NCBI GenBank assembly: GCA_023459355.1
Contig: JAEWUM010000056.1
Span: 1 to 64,000, forward strand
Length of the DNA stretch: 64,000 nucleotides
Reading direction: 5' to 3'
Source: Bacteroidota bacterium
Lineage (GTDB): Bacteria; Bacteroidota; Bacteroidia; Bacteroidales; Paludibacteraceae
Shown here: one piece after another, positions 42,455 through 52,793 of the stretch
Layout of the letters: every line of letters begins with the position of its first letter
Position numbering within the stretch: the stretch's first letter is position 1
Made by a program: the position numbers and the translations under genes
The notes under the pieces: model-generated
Told to the model about the DNA's origin: nothing
Seen by the model: only the letters and a program-made list of their open reading frames with translations
Databases searched by the model: none

Positions 42455-45112
42455 TTATTTTGTCACTTTGATCGTTTTCTTTATTGTTCCTGTTGTTACT
42501 TTGATTAGATATATGCCTTTATTCAGATCTTCTATATTTGGCGATATAGTTGTTTTCCCTGTTTCCAATCCATAGGTTTGTTGTTCTAATAATACACCTG
42601 TTGTAGAGAAAATCTGAATTGTTGCTGTCGTGTTTTCTTCACTGTTTATTATTATTTTATAACCATTTGCACCATCGTGATAACCGTAACACAAGTCAGT
42701 TGATTTAATGTTTTCTAGACCTGTTTGCCCGTTCAAGTATACCGATATAACAGATGAAGGCTCGGTTTGTCCTATAGAACTTCCTGCTTTGACACGGGCG
42801 TACCATATTCCTGCTGTTAGATTATCGTAGGCAACGCAAGTTTCGTTCCACTCGACAGTCTTTACTTTGATGTTACGTGAAGGAAACGAGATGTCTTGTG
42901 AAATTTCTATTCGGAAATTTGTAGCAGGTTGTTGTTGCCAGCAAATTTCAAGGGTCTTACCGTCTATTGTTGCCCCGTCGGCAGGCGAGATAATTACTGG
43001 TATAGGAATTTCCTGTTCTTCAGTTTTGAAAGCAATATGTTCAGAAATGGCCTGAATTGAACCGAGCGAAGCATATACACGGACGTAGTAGGTAGTTGCT
43101 GTAGCCAATGTTTTCTCTGGTACAGTTACTTGTGTAGTCTGTACGGTTGTACTGTAGTTTATCTCGGAGAAGTTTGATCTACGTGAAATTTCAAGCGTAT
43201 AACTCGCTCCTGTTCCGATATTTTGCCAAGTAATAGTAGGCGTGAGACTCACATTAGTGGCAGCGTCTTTAGGTGAAATAATAGAGAATTTTGTACCGTT
43301 AAAACTCCAAACAGCAGATGTAGCAATTGGCGCATTGGGTTTTATAGCTTTCACGCGCCAATAATAGGTACTATCATTTTGGATATTGACCAGCACTCCC
43401 GAGTTAAATTTAGCTTCGAAAACTTCATAAGAAGCAATAGGTTGTGTGAAAGCAGCATCTTTCGCGATTTCCCAAATATAGTAGATTATTCCTTCTTCAC
43501 TGTTCCATGTGAAAATTGCCGGCAAAACAATGCCTGTTGCTCCGTTGACAGGATACTTCAAAACCGGAGTGGCTGCGGTAGTCTCGCTTTCTCCCAGTAC
43601 ACGCGGCGGATATTCGTAACCGTAGCGGTCATAAATAGCAACGGCAATTTTATGCGTAGAATTACTGATACCTGCAGCCAAGGTATAAGTTTTCGAGTAA
43701 GAAATGCCTTGTAAATATTTTGTGCTTGTAAAAACATCAGCATCATTACGATTAGCATTAGGAATGGCATAAATGGTATAACGGACATTCTCATTCTCAT
43801 AATTCCACGTCAGATTTTGTCCGGAGATAGTAAGTCCACTGATCGAGTTTTGTGGTGTTGGCTTTTTCCAAGCATAAACAGCCCGCAATGCAGGGCGTTG
43901 ATACACTTTATTTTTAAGAGAATCCAGTGTCCTTTTTGCTAAATTGTTAGACGCAGTGCGGAAATAAACAGCTCCCGTTACACCATTACGGTCGGCGTCA
44001 CGATTCACATTTACTTCTGCGGGTAATTCATTGTAAGCATTGGCGTAGGAACTGGTATTGCTCGAGTAGAAATGTCGTCCGAATTTGTTGGCAACTTTGG
44101 ACCACCATGGGCTTAGCAAGCTATAGTCAGGACTTCCCCCAATAGGCCAGTAAAGTTGTGGTGAAATGTAATCTATCGAACCGTCTTTGAGCCATGCTAA
44201 CGGATCGGAAAAAATACTGTTGTACTGCCAATCGCTTCCAGGTGAAGGTTCAACACCATATTTTTCAGCATGCGATGCGCTGCTTGCCGATACTCCTGCG
44301 GGACCAATACCAAAAGTAACATAAGGTTTTATAGAATTTATTTTCGCTTGGACATCACGTACCATTTGATTGATATTTTCACGCCTCCAGTCGTTTCGAG
44401 TTAACCCATTGGGATTGTATGCCTGATACTGTGCGTTATCCATTGCATCTGTTGTGCCGTTTGCATAAAAATAATCATCAAACACAATTCCATCGACATC
44501 GTAATTTTCAACTATATCTGCGATTACATCACATATTCTTTGACGTACTTCAGGCATACCCGGATTTAAGTACTTTAGGTGGCTACCATAGTCAAGTAAC
44601 CAATCCGGATGCGATACTTCATAATCATTTGACAAACCTGTATGTGAACTTGAGGACGTAGAATAGCGATAGGGATTAAGCCACGCATGAAGTTCCATTC
44701 CGCGCTTGTGTGCTTCGTCAATAGCAAAAGCTAGTGGATCCCAACCAGGATCAGCTCCATGAGGTGATGATAGCCATTGGCTCCAGGGTTCATACTTTGA
44801 CTTATAGAAGGCGTCGCTCATACCGCGAACCTGAAAAAATATTGTATTAAAATTAGCAGCATATAGTCGGTCGATAAGACTTATCAGAGAAGACCTTTGT
44901 ACGCTTCGAGCGGCTTCACGGGCAGCTTCATTTGTTCCTGTAGCTGCTGGGACAGTTATATTATTTTCATTTACTTTTGGCCAATCCAATGCCCACACAG
45001 TTGAGAGCCATGTTGCCCGTACATCGCGTTTAGGTGATTGAGCAGGTAACCCTGTTATAATCAACATGCAAACTGTTAATACAAAAATCTTTTTTAAAAA
45101 TATACTGTTCAT
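42455..45112 (-). CDS. GHL10 (DUF187) glycoside hydrolase, T9SS-secreted
   Basis: GHL10 enzymes include E. coli DigH (YddW), which cuts peptidoglycan glycan strands lacking stem peptides. The 885-residue protein has a signal peptide and a TIM-barrel domain (about 28-400). Family blocks are DVRATWLSTVWALDWP, FNTIFFQVRGMSDAFY, GMELHAWLNPYR, YDVDGIVFDDYFY and IDYISPQLYWPIGGSPDY. Three fibronectin-like modules follow (about 420-790). The C-terminal sorting-type domain ends GIYLIKVTTGTIKKTIKVTK. It lies next to two lipoprotein genes and SusCD on the same strand. Activity on naked peptidoglycan would follow the secreted amidase; this pairing is inference. Confidence 0.88.
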   Translation of the reverse strand: MNSIFLKKIFVLTVCMLIITGLPAQSPKRDVRATWLSTVWALDWPKVNENNITVPAATGTNEAAREAARSVQRSSLISLIDRLYAANFNTIFFQVRGMSDAFYKSKYEPWSQWLSSPHGADPGWDPLAFAIDEAHKRGMELHAWLNPYRYSTSSSSHTGLSNDYEVSHPDWLLDYGSHLKYLNPGMPEVRQRICDVIADIVENYDVDGIVFDDYFYANGTTDAMDNAQYQAYNPNGLTRNDWRRENINQMVRDVQAKINSIKPYVTFGIGPAGVSASSASHAEKYGVEPSPGSDWQYNSIFSDPLAWLKDGSIDYISPQLYWPIGGSPDYSLLSPWWSKVANKFGRHFYSSNTSSYANAYNELPAEVNVNRDADRNGVTGAVYFRTASNNLAKRTLDSLKNKVYQRPALRAVYAWKKPTPQNSISGLTISGQNLTWNYENENVRYTIYAIPNANRNDADVFTSTKYLQGISYSKTYTLAAGISNSTHKIAVAIYDRYGYEYPPRVLGESETTAATPVLKYPVNGATGIVLPAIFTWNSEEGIIYYIWEIAKDAAFTQPIASYEVFEAKFNSGVLVNIQNDSTYYWRVKAIKPNAPIATSAVWSFNGTKFSIISPKDAATNVSLTPTITWQNIGTGASYTLEISRRSNFSEINYSTTVQTTQVTVPEKTLATATTYYVRVYASLGSIQAISEHIAFKTEEQEIPIPVIISPADGATIDGKTLEICWQQQPATNFRIEISQDISFPSRNIKVKTVEWNETCVAYDNLTAGIWYARVKAGSSIGQTEPSSVISVYLNGQTGLENIKSTDLCYGYHDGANGYKIIINSEENTTATIQIFSTTGVLLEQQTYGLETGKTTISPNIEDLNKGIYLIKVTTGTIKKTIKVTK

Positions 45113-45125
45113 ATTAAATACTTAA

Positions 45126-46802
45126 CTAGAAAAGTTTTGATGGCGCATTGTTTACTGCTACTCCATAGACTTCGATACCTTCAATCACGTGTTCTATCTT
45201 CTTTGTTGCGGCATTGTAACGCATCAATCCTGATTTCACTTCATCGGGATAGGCAGAACGTAAACCGAAATACACGTCACCAGTGGCTTCATCTAAGGCC
45301 AATTGGCAAATTCCAATATACTCTTTATCCGATCCTTCGCCTTTTCCTGCTTCGGTAATCGGTGTAACAGTTTTTCCAGTGGTAGTTGTCAATAAGTAAT
45401 TTTTTAAAGCGGTTTTAGATCCTCCAATTTCGTTCAGTTCCGCTAAAGTACAACGGTATAATCCTTCGTAACCAGCATCGAAAATGGAAAAATAAAGTAC
45501 CTGATTTTTCGAGTCCCATGCCAACGATTTTGGGAGCATGCCTGATAAAGCAATGCCTGCGGCAGGCGGTATTCCTCCGCCAGTAATAGGCGCCGAAAGA
45601 ATATCAGCATCAGTAAAACGAAAAATACCTGTTCCATTATTGGTTTTGCACCAATACCATGTTCCATTGATTTTCGTAAAACTTGCGTTTAAGGAACCAT
45701 AAGTAAAACCATTGCTGTAATAGCCAAGTAAGGCGTTTTGCACATACCACGTAAAATCTGTAGGCGAATATGTTTTGTTTCGGTCTTTGAGAGGAATTTT
45801 AGCAAAACCTGTACGTCTATCCGAAAAATACAAATCTGATCCTTCAATATAGCCATAATAGGGATCGTTGTAACCAGCTCCTTTTTCGTTTGTCAGCATA
45901 GTTTCAACTTTCGAACCGTCTTTTGCCATCACGGTAATGCGCCCATCTCCCAACCCGGCATCGTCAGACACGTAAGTAAATTGTACACCACAATCAATTA
46001 TATACAGCGACTGGTCATTGTAGAGAATGTTTAGGGGGTGTTTTCCTGACGAAACCGCCATATCAAACGGATAAATATTCATTCCAGCAGGCTTGTTAGC
46101 AACTAATTTTAATGCCATGATGTTGCCGCCTTTCGTAGCATAATATAAAGTGGGAACTTCAGCATTATACGCCACCGGTACATTTACCTTACCTTCTTCA
46201 AGCATCCGTCCGCCAAGTTTTACCTGCAAACGTACAGTTTGAGAGCCCACATGACCGAATTTCAGCTTACCCGGGTTCTCGAGCGTGGAAGAAGTCATCG
46301 GGTTGTTATTCTCGTCGGTTGTACCTTCAGGGAAAATCCATGAATATTCTACTCCTAGACCTTCGGGGTTTGGTAATTCGAACGAAATGCTGACCGGCGT
46401 GGTAAGTACTTCGCAAATACCACCTTCTATTGGGTTTATCCGCATTATCGGCACGATGTCTTTTATAAGGATTGGTTGCATGCGGTATTTCGAATCAGCG
46501 ACGGTCAGTTTTACCTGATAAGTGCCGGCATCGGTGAATTTGTGTGTAACAGTTTTGCCTGTTTCAACTGGTGTTCCATCTCCAAAATCCCACATACATA
46601 TACCATCTAACGTAGAAGTGCTGGTAAATTGTACTTGTGCACCTACATAATAGTCTAATTGATAACTATCGTCGATAACTTCATATGTAAAGGATACAGC
46701 TGCCGAAGGCAAATCTTCTATTTCGGGTTCGTTTTCAATGCACCCTGAAACAATAAATCCAATCAGGCAGATTAACCAATACTGTATTGTATATTTTTTC
46801 AT
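45126..46802 (-). CDS. PKD-domain surface lipoprotein with propeller-like C-terminus
   Basis: The 558-residue protein has a lipoprotein signal with a Cys in FIVSGCIENEPE. A PKD module (about 35-115) contains CMWDFGDGTPVETGKTVTHKF. A second Ig-like module (about 130-215) contains YSWIFPEGT. The remaining 330 residues look like a repeat propeller (TLYYATKGGNIMALKL, SLYIIDCGVQFTYV, GIFRFTDADIL). An acidic stretch (ENEPEIEDLP) after the lipid-modified Cys fits the surface-export signal of Bacteroidota lipoproteins. It is in the position of a SusE/F-like glycan-binding protein, between GHL10 and another lipoprotein gene. No catalytic motif was found. Confidence 0.8.
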   Translation of the reverse strand: MKKYTIQYWLICLIGFIVSGCIENEPEIEDLPSAAVSFTYEVIDDSYQLDYYVGAQVQFTSTSTLDGICMWDFGDGTPVETGKTVTHKFTDAGTYQVKLTVADSKYRMQPILIKDIVPIMRINPIEGGICEVLTTPVSISFELPNPEGLGVEYSWIFPEGTTDENNNPMTSSTLENPGKLKFGHVGSQTVRLQVKLGGRMLEEGKVNVPVAYNAEVPTLYYATKGGNIMALKLVANKPAGMNIYPFDMAVSSGKHPLNILYNDQSLYIIDCGVQFTYVSDDAGLGDGRITVMAKDGSKVETMLTNEKGAGYNDPYYGYIEGSDLYFSDRRTGFAKIPLKDRNKTYSPTDFTWYVQNALLGYYSNGFTYGSLNASFTKINGTWYWCKTNNGTGIFRFTDADILSAPITGGGIPPAAGIALSGMLPKSLAWDSKNQVLYFSIFDAGYEGLYRCTLAELNEIGGSKTALKNYLLTTTTGKTVTPITEAGKGEGSDKEYIGICQLALDEATGDVYFGLRSAYPDEVKSGLMRYNAATKKIEHVIEGIEVYGVAVNNAPSKLF

Positions 46803-46838
46803 TTTTATTTATTTAATAGTAAATAGCCAAATCGTAAA

Positions 46839-47726
46839 TTAATTGATGTCAATTTTTTTTGAAACTGTTGTTCCATACACGCCTTTTTTGTCGTAAACGC
46901 GCATAATGGCATTTATATAATAAGTACGTTTGTATTCAACATTATAATTCGCTGCTCCTGCTATCAACTGGTCGAAAGTGATGCCATCGTATAAAGTTTT
47001 AATTTCAGTCGGAACCGGTCCATCATTTTCGAGACTTCCTCCTGGAAAATGATACACAAAAATACTGTCAGGACTTCCCGAATTGATTGTGGCTATATTG
47101 TCGTAAGTCGAATCTGTATATTGTCCAAAATCTTCGAGCAAACTCATACCGAGTATCATATTTTTGAAATCTGCGAATTTCATCAGATTATACAAGCTAT
47201 CTTTAAAATGTGGCATAAAGTCTTCTCCAAAATACAATTCCATTTTTTGGGAATCAAATGTTTCTGGTTTAACCCATGAGAGTGGTGCCAATGTTCCACT
47301 CACAGGAAATTCTGCTTCAAAAGTGTAAGCATGAATTGAATCAGACCATACAGCAAGTGAGTGGGGATATTCTTGTATTTTTTGGTAAATCCGTTTTTCT
47401 TCGGACTTTGTGGAACTGATAGAATAGGTAAAGGTTGTTACCCATGGACACGATACGGCTTTTTCCTGTGTTTCAGTCAAGCTATACCATACTTCAGAAT
47501 AGTCGATATCCTCCGACGTAGTGTAATATTGCAACACGAAAGGCATCGTACTTCCCGCGCTGACCGTAGAACTTTCTATTTCCCAATATGCTTGTGGACC
47601 AACATTACCCGTAATGGCTTCTTCATCAATAAAATCGTGTTTTTCGCAAGCCGAGAAAGTCAGAATCATGATTAGCATGATAATAAGATTTCCATGCTCT
47701 TTTAAAATATATTTCATATTATTCAT
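46839..47726 (-). CDS. lipoprotein downstream of SusD
   Basis: The 295-residue protein has a lipoprotein signal (IIMLIMILTFSACEKHDFIDEE), with the acidic residues after Cys expected for surface export. An alternative start three codons later (47717) is equally plausible. The rest is not recognised: beta-rich with AYWEIESSTVSAGSTMPF and a C-terminal YNVEYKRTYYINAIMRVYDKKGVYG. Its place directly after SusD and before the PKD lipoprotein suggests a SusE-like accessory or binding protein, but no family can be named from sequence alone. Confidence 0.7.
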   Translation of the reverse strand: MNNMKYILKEHGNLIIMLIMILTFSACEKHDFIDEEAITGNVGPQAYWEIESSTVSAGSTMPFVLQYYTTSEDIDYSEVWYSLTETQEKAVSCPWVTTFTYSISSTKSEEKRIYQKIQEYPHSLAVWSDSIHAYTFEAEFPVSGTLAPLSWVKPETFDSQKMELYFGEDFMPHFKDSLYNLMKFADFKNMILGMSLLEDFGQYTDSTYDNIATINSGSPDSIFVYHFPGGSLENDGPVPTEIKTLYDGITFDQLIAGAANYNVEYKRTYYINAIMRVYDKKGVYGTTVSKKIDIN

Positions 47727-47749
47727 TTCTTAATTTTTAATTCACATCA

Positions 47750-49597
47750 TTATTTCCACTCTGTTGCATCGTTGCTAATAGCCTTTCCACTGGTGTTATA
47801 CGCCCATATCATTCGTTTCTTCATCCATTCATAGTTTTGGTAGGCGCCCAGTCGTTCCAATTCTTTTTTGTTGTACTTTTCTTCAGTTTCCGGGTCAGGA
47901 TTTAAACGATGAATCCATGCGTTGGGCGAAAGTTCGGCATTTTGTCCGAAATCTTCGGGTTTCATCCAATACGTTTCATATAAGTTGTAGGGACGGCGTA
48001 ATGAAAACTCTGTAGTCATCGGGTTATTACCTGAGCCAAATTGAGCATTTCCTGCGGGCCCGAATCCGGGGATATTAGTACCACCTCCTTTGCTGGTATA
48101 ACAGTTAGTTATCGTATAGACATAAGTATCGTCATACTTAATTCCATTAGTTTTACTGCTATAATTGTAACGGCGCAAGTCTGTCCATTGTTCAGCTTGC
48201 AAGTACATTGCCACGTATTTTTGTTGCATCAAATCAGCGATGGTAAATAAACTTTCGCCCGGAAATTTTATAGCCCAGAAAGCTTCGTAACGTTTACGGG
48301 CATTATTTCCTTCTGCAGGTGTTGGTTCATGTACTCCCCAACGACTGAAGTTATGCAATACTGTAGCCTTTGTTGTATTATATGCTGCGGTTATATCGCC
48401 AGCCCAATATTGTGCTTCGGCTTTGATAAACATCAGTTCTTCGTCGGTAATCAATGCTATATAACCGTTGTTTTTTGAGTAAGGATTTTCTTCTGAAAAT
48501 AAATCAGGATAATAAGTTACTTTCATTGATGTTTCCATGCCAATGCCGTTTTCAAGCCAACGGAGAACAATGTCTGTTGGTGAAGCGGAAGGACGTGGGC
48601 TCATTATTTTTTGAGCGCGTGGATCAAGCGCATAATTTCGCCCGTTGCTTGTGACATTGGTGGTATATGCCCCCAATATTCCGTAAGCAAAGAACTTACT
48701 TGGAATTGATGTAGCCAAACGGTTTGCACGGCTTTCCCATGAGTTAATAATTGGTGCCGCAGGTCCCCATGGACAATTTTGTTCATTGGTGCCACCCGAA
48801 TAATTGTAGCGAGGTTCTTCCCATTCAGGGTCGTTTAGAATTTCGTCCACCATGCCAATAATTTTGTTGCACACCTCAGGCGTGTTTTCCCAGTTAGGCA
48901 GTTTACGTAACCATAAGCGGGCACGCAGTGCTTTAGTATATAAGCCCCACTTTTTCATGTCGCCTTTGTAAATACGATCCATTTTTTCGGTAATGGGTAT
49001 GTTGTCTGCATTCTCTACCCATGCAGGATCGTTGTAGAGAGCAACCAATTCATCGGCCTCTTTAAACATCCAAGCATATATTTCTTCTTGACTGTCATAA
49101 GTCGGTGATGTGGATGTGTAGGCGTTGGAACGTGGCATTTCACCAAAGAGATCTGTGGTCAACATAGTTGATTGCAACATAATAGTACGCCCTATTAAAA
49201 TGAAATTCTTTGAGTTTATTTTTTCGGCGGCACGTTTCATTTCATCTATGTTTGCTCCCAAATCGTAGAAGTGGCGGCGCCATTGCGGATGGCGGTTGAC
49301 AATACCAAGGAATCTCCATCCGCTACTATAAGAATACGAACTTGATGGAGCTTTATCAGCCGTGGTAAGCGCTTGAGACAAATATACACCGTATTCGGCA
49401 TGGTCGTAGTTTTGCCAGGCTGCGTAAAAACAAGCGGTAGGTAATGCTTGGTCAACTGTAATGGTAGTTGGACTATCTTTGCTCGTATTTACATCTAAGA
49501 AGGCTTCGCAGGAAATAAAAAACAGCGGGAAAAGTCCCCCAAGCCCCCATGAAAGAAGGATGTGTATGTTGGTAAAAATCTTATAAATAGTCTTCAT
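47750..49597 (-). CDS. SusD/RagB-family surface lipoprotein
   Basis: SusD-like lipoproteins bind glycan or peptide ligands on the cell surface and cap the SusC transporter. The 615-residue protein has lipobox FFISC and then EAFLDVNTSKDSPTT, the usual SusD start. Helical TPR-like blocks follow (YAAWQNYDHAEYGVYLSQAL; LIGRTIMLQSTMLTTDLFGEMP; DSQEEIYAWMFKEADELV). It fits the SusD-like_2 group. The signal sequence is long and includes a G-rich stretch (LLSWGLGGLFPLF). That stretch is encoded by DNA resembling the palindrome inserted in alaS. The gene ends 23 bp before the next lipoprotein and starts 25 bp after SusC, so they are cotranscribed. Confidence 0.93.
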   Translation of the reverse strand: MKTIYKIFTNIHILLSWGLGGLFPLFFISCEAFLDVNTSKDSPTTITVDQALPTACFYAAWQNYDHAEYGVYLSQALTTADKAPSSSYSYSSGWRFLGIVNRHPQWRRHFYDLGANIDEMKRAAEKINSKNFILIGRTIMLQSTMLTTDLFGEMPRSNAYTSTSPTYDSQEEIYAWMFKEADELVALYNDPAWVENADNIPITEKMDRIYKGDMKKWGLYTKALRARLWLRKLPNWENTPEVCNKIIGMVDEILNDPEWEEPRYNYSGGTNEQNCPWGPAAPIINSWESRANRLATSIPSKFFAYGILGAYTTNVTSNGRNYALDPRAQKIMSPRPSASPTDIVLRWLENGIGMETSMKVTYYPDLFSEENPYSKNNGYIALITDEELMFIKAEAQYWAGDITAAYNTTKATVLHNFSRWGVHEPTPAEGNNARKRYEAFWAIKFPGESLFTIADLMQQKYVAMYLQAEQWTDLRRYNYSSKTNGIKYDDTYVYTITNCYTSKGGGTNIPGFGPAGNAQFGSGNNPMTTEFSLRRPYNLYETYWMKPEDFGQNAELSPNAWIHRLNPDPETEEKYNKKELERLGAYQNYEWMKKRMIWAYNTSGKAISNDATEWK

Positions 49598-49622
49598 GTC
49601 TTTTTTGATTTTTAATTCTTAA

Positions 49623-52600
49623 TTAAAACGATGCCGTTAAACTGAAGTTAATTCCTCTCGTACTCGGTACAGCGTAATTGTCGATGCCTGCCGAGCCTGT
49701 TCCTCGGGCGTCAGTGTTGGCATTCAAAGTAGGATCAGCACCGGTGTATTTTGTCAATAGAAAGAGATTACTCCCTGTAAGTGAGGCTTTCACGCCGGTA
49801 AGTTTTGTTTGTTTGAGCCAGCGCTGTGGAAGTGAGTAGGCCAATGTTATATAACTCAAACGAATATATGATCCATCTTCGATAAAGTTTTCGCTCACGC
49901 CATAAAAATAATTTGTGATTGTTGTGTAGTCGAGCGTGATAGGAGTCGTATTGGGTTCATACGTGCCGTCAGGCTGTTTCACTATACCGTCGATCACAAC
50001 CTGTCTTCCACGGTAGGTTTCAAGCATTTTACTCTGTCCCATCGAAATCAGTCCGCGTCCAGTAATGTTGGCTACATCTCCGCCGAGCCTTCCATTAAGG
50101 AGGAACGACAGTGATAGACCTTTGTAATTGAAGGTACTTGACAAACCGGCAGAAAACAATGGTTCGCGGTTTCCGAGATAGTTGTCTTTTTCTGGGGCAA
50201 TAGTTGGATAGCCGTTGATATCGCAAATAATTTTCCCATCCTCTGTACGAGCATAAGTCGTACCTGTCAGTCCTGTTGTGGAACCACCGGCGTATGCAGA
50301 TGTGAAGATATCGCCGTATTGCACTCCATTAATATAAGTTAGTCCATCAGGCAGGCTTACGACTTTCCCTCTGTTCAAACCAAAGTTAAGTGAAGCTACC
50401 CAAGATAAATCTTTCCGTTTGAGAATGTCCTGTTCCAGTACAAATTCGACACCAGCGTTGCGGATACTTCCTTCATTGCGTGTTTGCAGTATGTAGCCTG
50501 ATGAAGGTGACACTCGAACGGTTACAATTTGATTGTCAACCTGAGTTTGATAATAGGCAATATCTAATCGGGTGTGATTATCGAAAAAACGCAGGTCAGC
50601 ACCTATTTCCCACGATGAAGACATTTCAGGTTGCAAGTTACGGTCGGCTGACGAGAGTGTAGGATCGATTCCGTAACCGTTATCGGGATAAGTCGCAAAT
50701 TGTTTGTAGCGCCGGTCGTAAAGATATGCGGGCGCATCTTTTCCTACCATAGCGTAATTTCCACGTAATTTTCCGTAATTAAATATGTCGTTTGTAATCT
50801 CAAACAACTCCGAGAAAAGCAATCCTGCCGTAATCGAAGGATAGTAATATGGATTGCTGATAATTGTCGAAGACCAGTCCCAACGGCTTGTTAGACTAAG
50901 CGATGCAATTCCTTTGTAGTCGCCGCGAATTTCTCCGAAATAACCGAAAGTTCGTCTTTGGCTGTGCGTTGCCGTACGGTCAGTTAGAAAAATGTAAGCG
51001 CTGTTCGTGTTGCTCAAACTGTATGTTCCGGGGATGATAAAATCACGTCCCTTATTTGCCATAGACAGTCCTTTCGACATTTTTAGTTCTGTACCAGCCA
51101 ATAGATCAATGCTGAATTCATTAGGCAAATCAATTTTGTAGGTGGCTATTGCTCCTGCAGTAAATAATTGGCTACGACCTGACGAAACGCTGTAAGCCCC
51201 GAGCTTATCATAATAATCTTCATTACCCATCATATCTTTAATGTCCTTATCGGAAAGATATGGTTTTGTGTTGTATTTGTAAAGGTAATCGTTGTAGGCG
51301 GCTAACTCGGCTTCATAGGCATCAATTTCAGCCTGAGTCGCCCCTTCGGCGAGTGCTGCAGGAGCGTTTAGTGCTTTATAAATAACCGAATCGTCCCAGC
51401 GGGGTACGCTGTATCCATCATATGAAGATAGACTGGTGTCGTAACTTACACGGCCTGTAAGGCTGAAGTTTTTAAAAGCTTTCCATTCCACCGAGCCATT
51501 GATAATATTACGTAGACGGTTGTTTTCTCCCCAGTCGTTATAGCGTGAGTAAAGTGGACTTATCGGTGAATTGTATTTGTTTACGTCGCTGTAATACAAA
51601 TAACGTGGAAAATGGTTGGCTTCTTCATAATCGGTAATTGGATCGTTAATGGGCCATCTGTAAACCGATTCCATACCTGTTGCATCGAAAGAACGGTAAC
51701 TATTCTGCGTAATGTTTGCTGATAGTGTAAAAGTAAGTTTTTTAATAGGTGTATAACTCCCTTTTAATAGTACACCTGTCTTTTTTAAGTAATCGTTGGG
51801 CACGATGCCGTCGTTTTTCGAATAATTAACTGAAGCGTAGGCTTGAAATTTTTCGCTTCCGCCTGTCAGGCTGAGATCGTATTTTTGATAAAAGCCCGTT
51901 CCGAGAAAATCTCCAACATTGTCGTAAATTTTTTCATTATTGTTAAGTAAAGGCCCCCAGCCACCCATGGTTTTTTCTTTGTAAAATCCTTGGTATCCAG
52001 GAGAATAGATGGTTTGTAGTTCTTGTACATTTGTTGGTGTGTCGTATTGCCAACTTACATTTGCTGTTACCGACATCTTGCCTGCTTGTCCACGTTTAGT
52101 GGTAATCATAATTACACCGTTGGCAGCATCCTGACCGTACAGTGCAGCGGCAGCAGCACCTTTCAGTACCGTAATGTTTTCGATGTCATTCGGATTAATA
52201 TCGGCAGCTGAACTTCCATTGGCCGAAATAGGTACGCCGTCCATGACAAATAATGGCTCATTACTTTGTGATGTGTTTACTGATGAAATTCCACGGATAA
52301 TAATTTGTGATCCGGCATTGGGCGAACCGCTTCCTGTTGTTACGTTTAATCCTGCTACCTTACCTTGTAACGCGTTGACAAAGTTAGGCGTTTTGCTGTC
52401 GGTCAGGTTGTCGGCGCTTACACTCTGAACCGCAAAGTTCATTCTTTTCTTTTCCTGTTGAATACCCATCGCCGTAACAACTACTTCGTCAATGACCAAT
52501 GCATCGGAGCGCATGGTGATGTTGAGAATAGATGTGGTTGGAGTCATTTTTTGTTCCTGAGTCTGCATGCCGACATAACTAAATACGATGGTAGCTGTGT

Positions 52601-52793
52601 TTGGTACGTTCGACAAGTTGTATTTTCCGTCCAAATCGGTAATTGTCCCGGTAGTGGTGCCTTTAACGACAACAGAAACCCCAATCAACGGCTCCTGACT
52701 TTCGTCGACAACTACTCCTGAAATCGACTTTTGTGCAAAAACACATAGTGGTGTAAATACAAGTAAAATGAGTAGATAAAAATACTTTCTCAT
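49623..52793 (-). CDS. SusC/RagA-family TonB-dependent outer-membrane transporter
   Basis: The 1056-residue protein imports ligands across the outer membrane using TonB energy. It has a signal peptide, a carboxypeptidase-D regulatory-like domain (QKSISGVVVDESQEPLIGVSVVVKG, about 20-100), a TonB-box-like IDEVVVTAMG near 105-115, a plug (about 120-240; LQGKVAGLNVTTGSGSPNAGSQIIIRG, LKGAAAAALYGQDAANGVIMI) and a large barrel ending FSLTASF. There is no N-terminal STN domain, so no direct FecR/ECF signalling is expected. It is the first gene of the minus arm, followed by SusD, and has divergent upstream space to the metallophosphatase gene. The ligand is inferred to be a wall-derived glycan. Confidence 0.95.
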   Translation of the reverse strand: MRKYFYLLILLVFTPLCVFAQKSISGVVVDESQEPLIGVSVVVKGTTTGTITDLDGKYNLSNVPNTATIVFSYVGMQTQEQKMTPTTSILNITMRSDALVIDEVVVTAMGIQQEKKRMNFAVQSVSADNLTDSKTPNFVNALQGKVAGLNVTTGSGSPNAGSQIIIRGISSVNTSQSNEPLFVMDGVPISANGSSAADINPNDIENITVLKGAAAAALYGQDAANGVIMITTKRGQAGKMSVTANVSWQYDTPTNVQELQTIYSPGYQGFYKEKTMGGWGPLLNNNEKIYDNVGDFLGTGFYQKYDLSLTGGSEKFQAYASVNYSKNDGIVPNDYLKKTGVLLKGSYTPIKKLTFTLSANITQNSYRSFDATGMESVYRWPINDPITDYEEANHFPRYLYYSDVNKYNSPISPLYSRYNDWGENNRLRNIINGSVEWKAFKNFSLTGRVSYDTSLSSYDGYSVPRWDDSVIYKALNAPAALAEGATQAEIDAYEAELAAYNDYLYKYNTKPYLSDKDIKDMMGNEDYYDKLGAYSVSSGRSQLFTAGAIATYKIDLPNEFSIDLLAGTELKMSKGLSMANKGRDFIIPGTYSLSNTNSAYIFLTDRTATHSQRRTFGYFGEIRGDYKGIASLSLTSRWDWSSTIISNPYYYPSITAGLLFSELFEITNDIFNYGKLRGNYAMVGKDAPAYLYDRRYKQFATYPDNGYGIDPTLSSADRNLQPEMSSSWEIGADLRFFDNHTRLDIAYYQTQVDNQIVTVRVSPSSGYILQTRNEGSIRNAGVEFVLEQDILKRKDLSWVASLNFGLNRGKVVSLPDGLTYINGVQYGDIFTSAYAGGSTTGLTGTTYARTEDGKIICDINGYPTIAPEKDNYLGNREPLFSAGLSSTFNYKGLSLSFLLNGRLGGDVANITGRGLISMGQSKMLETYRGRQVVIDGIVKQPDGTYEPNTTPITLDYTTITNYFYGVSENFIEDGSYIRLSYITLAYSLPQRWLKQTKLTGVKASLTGSNLFLLTKYTGADPTLNANTDARGTGSAGIDNYAVPSTRGINFSLTASF

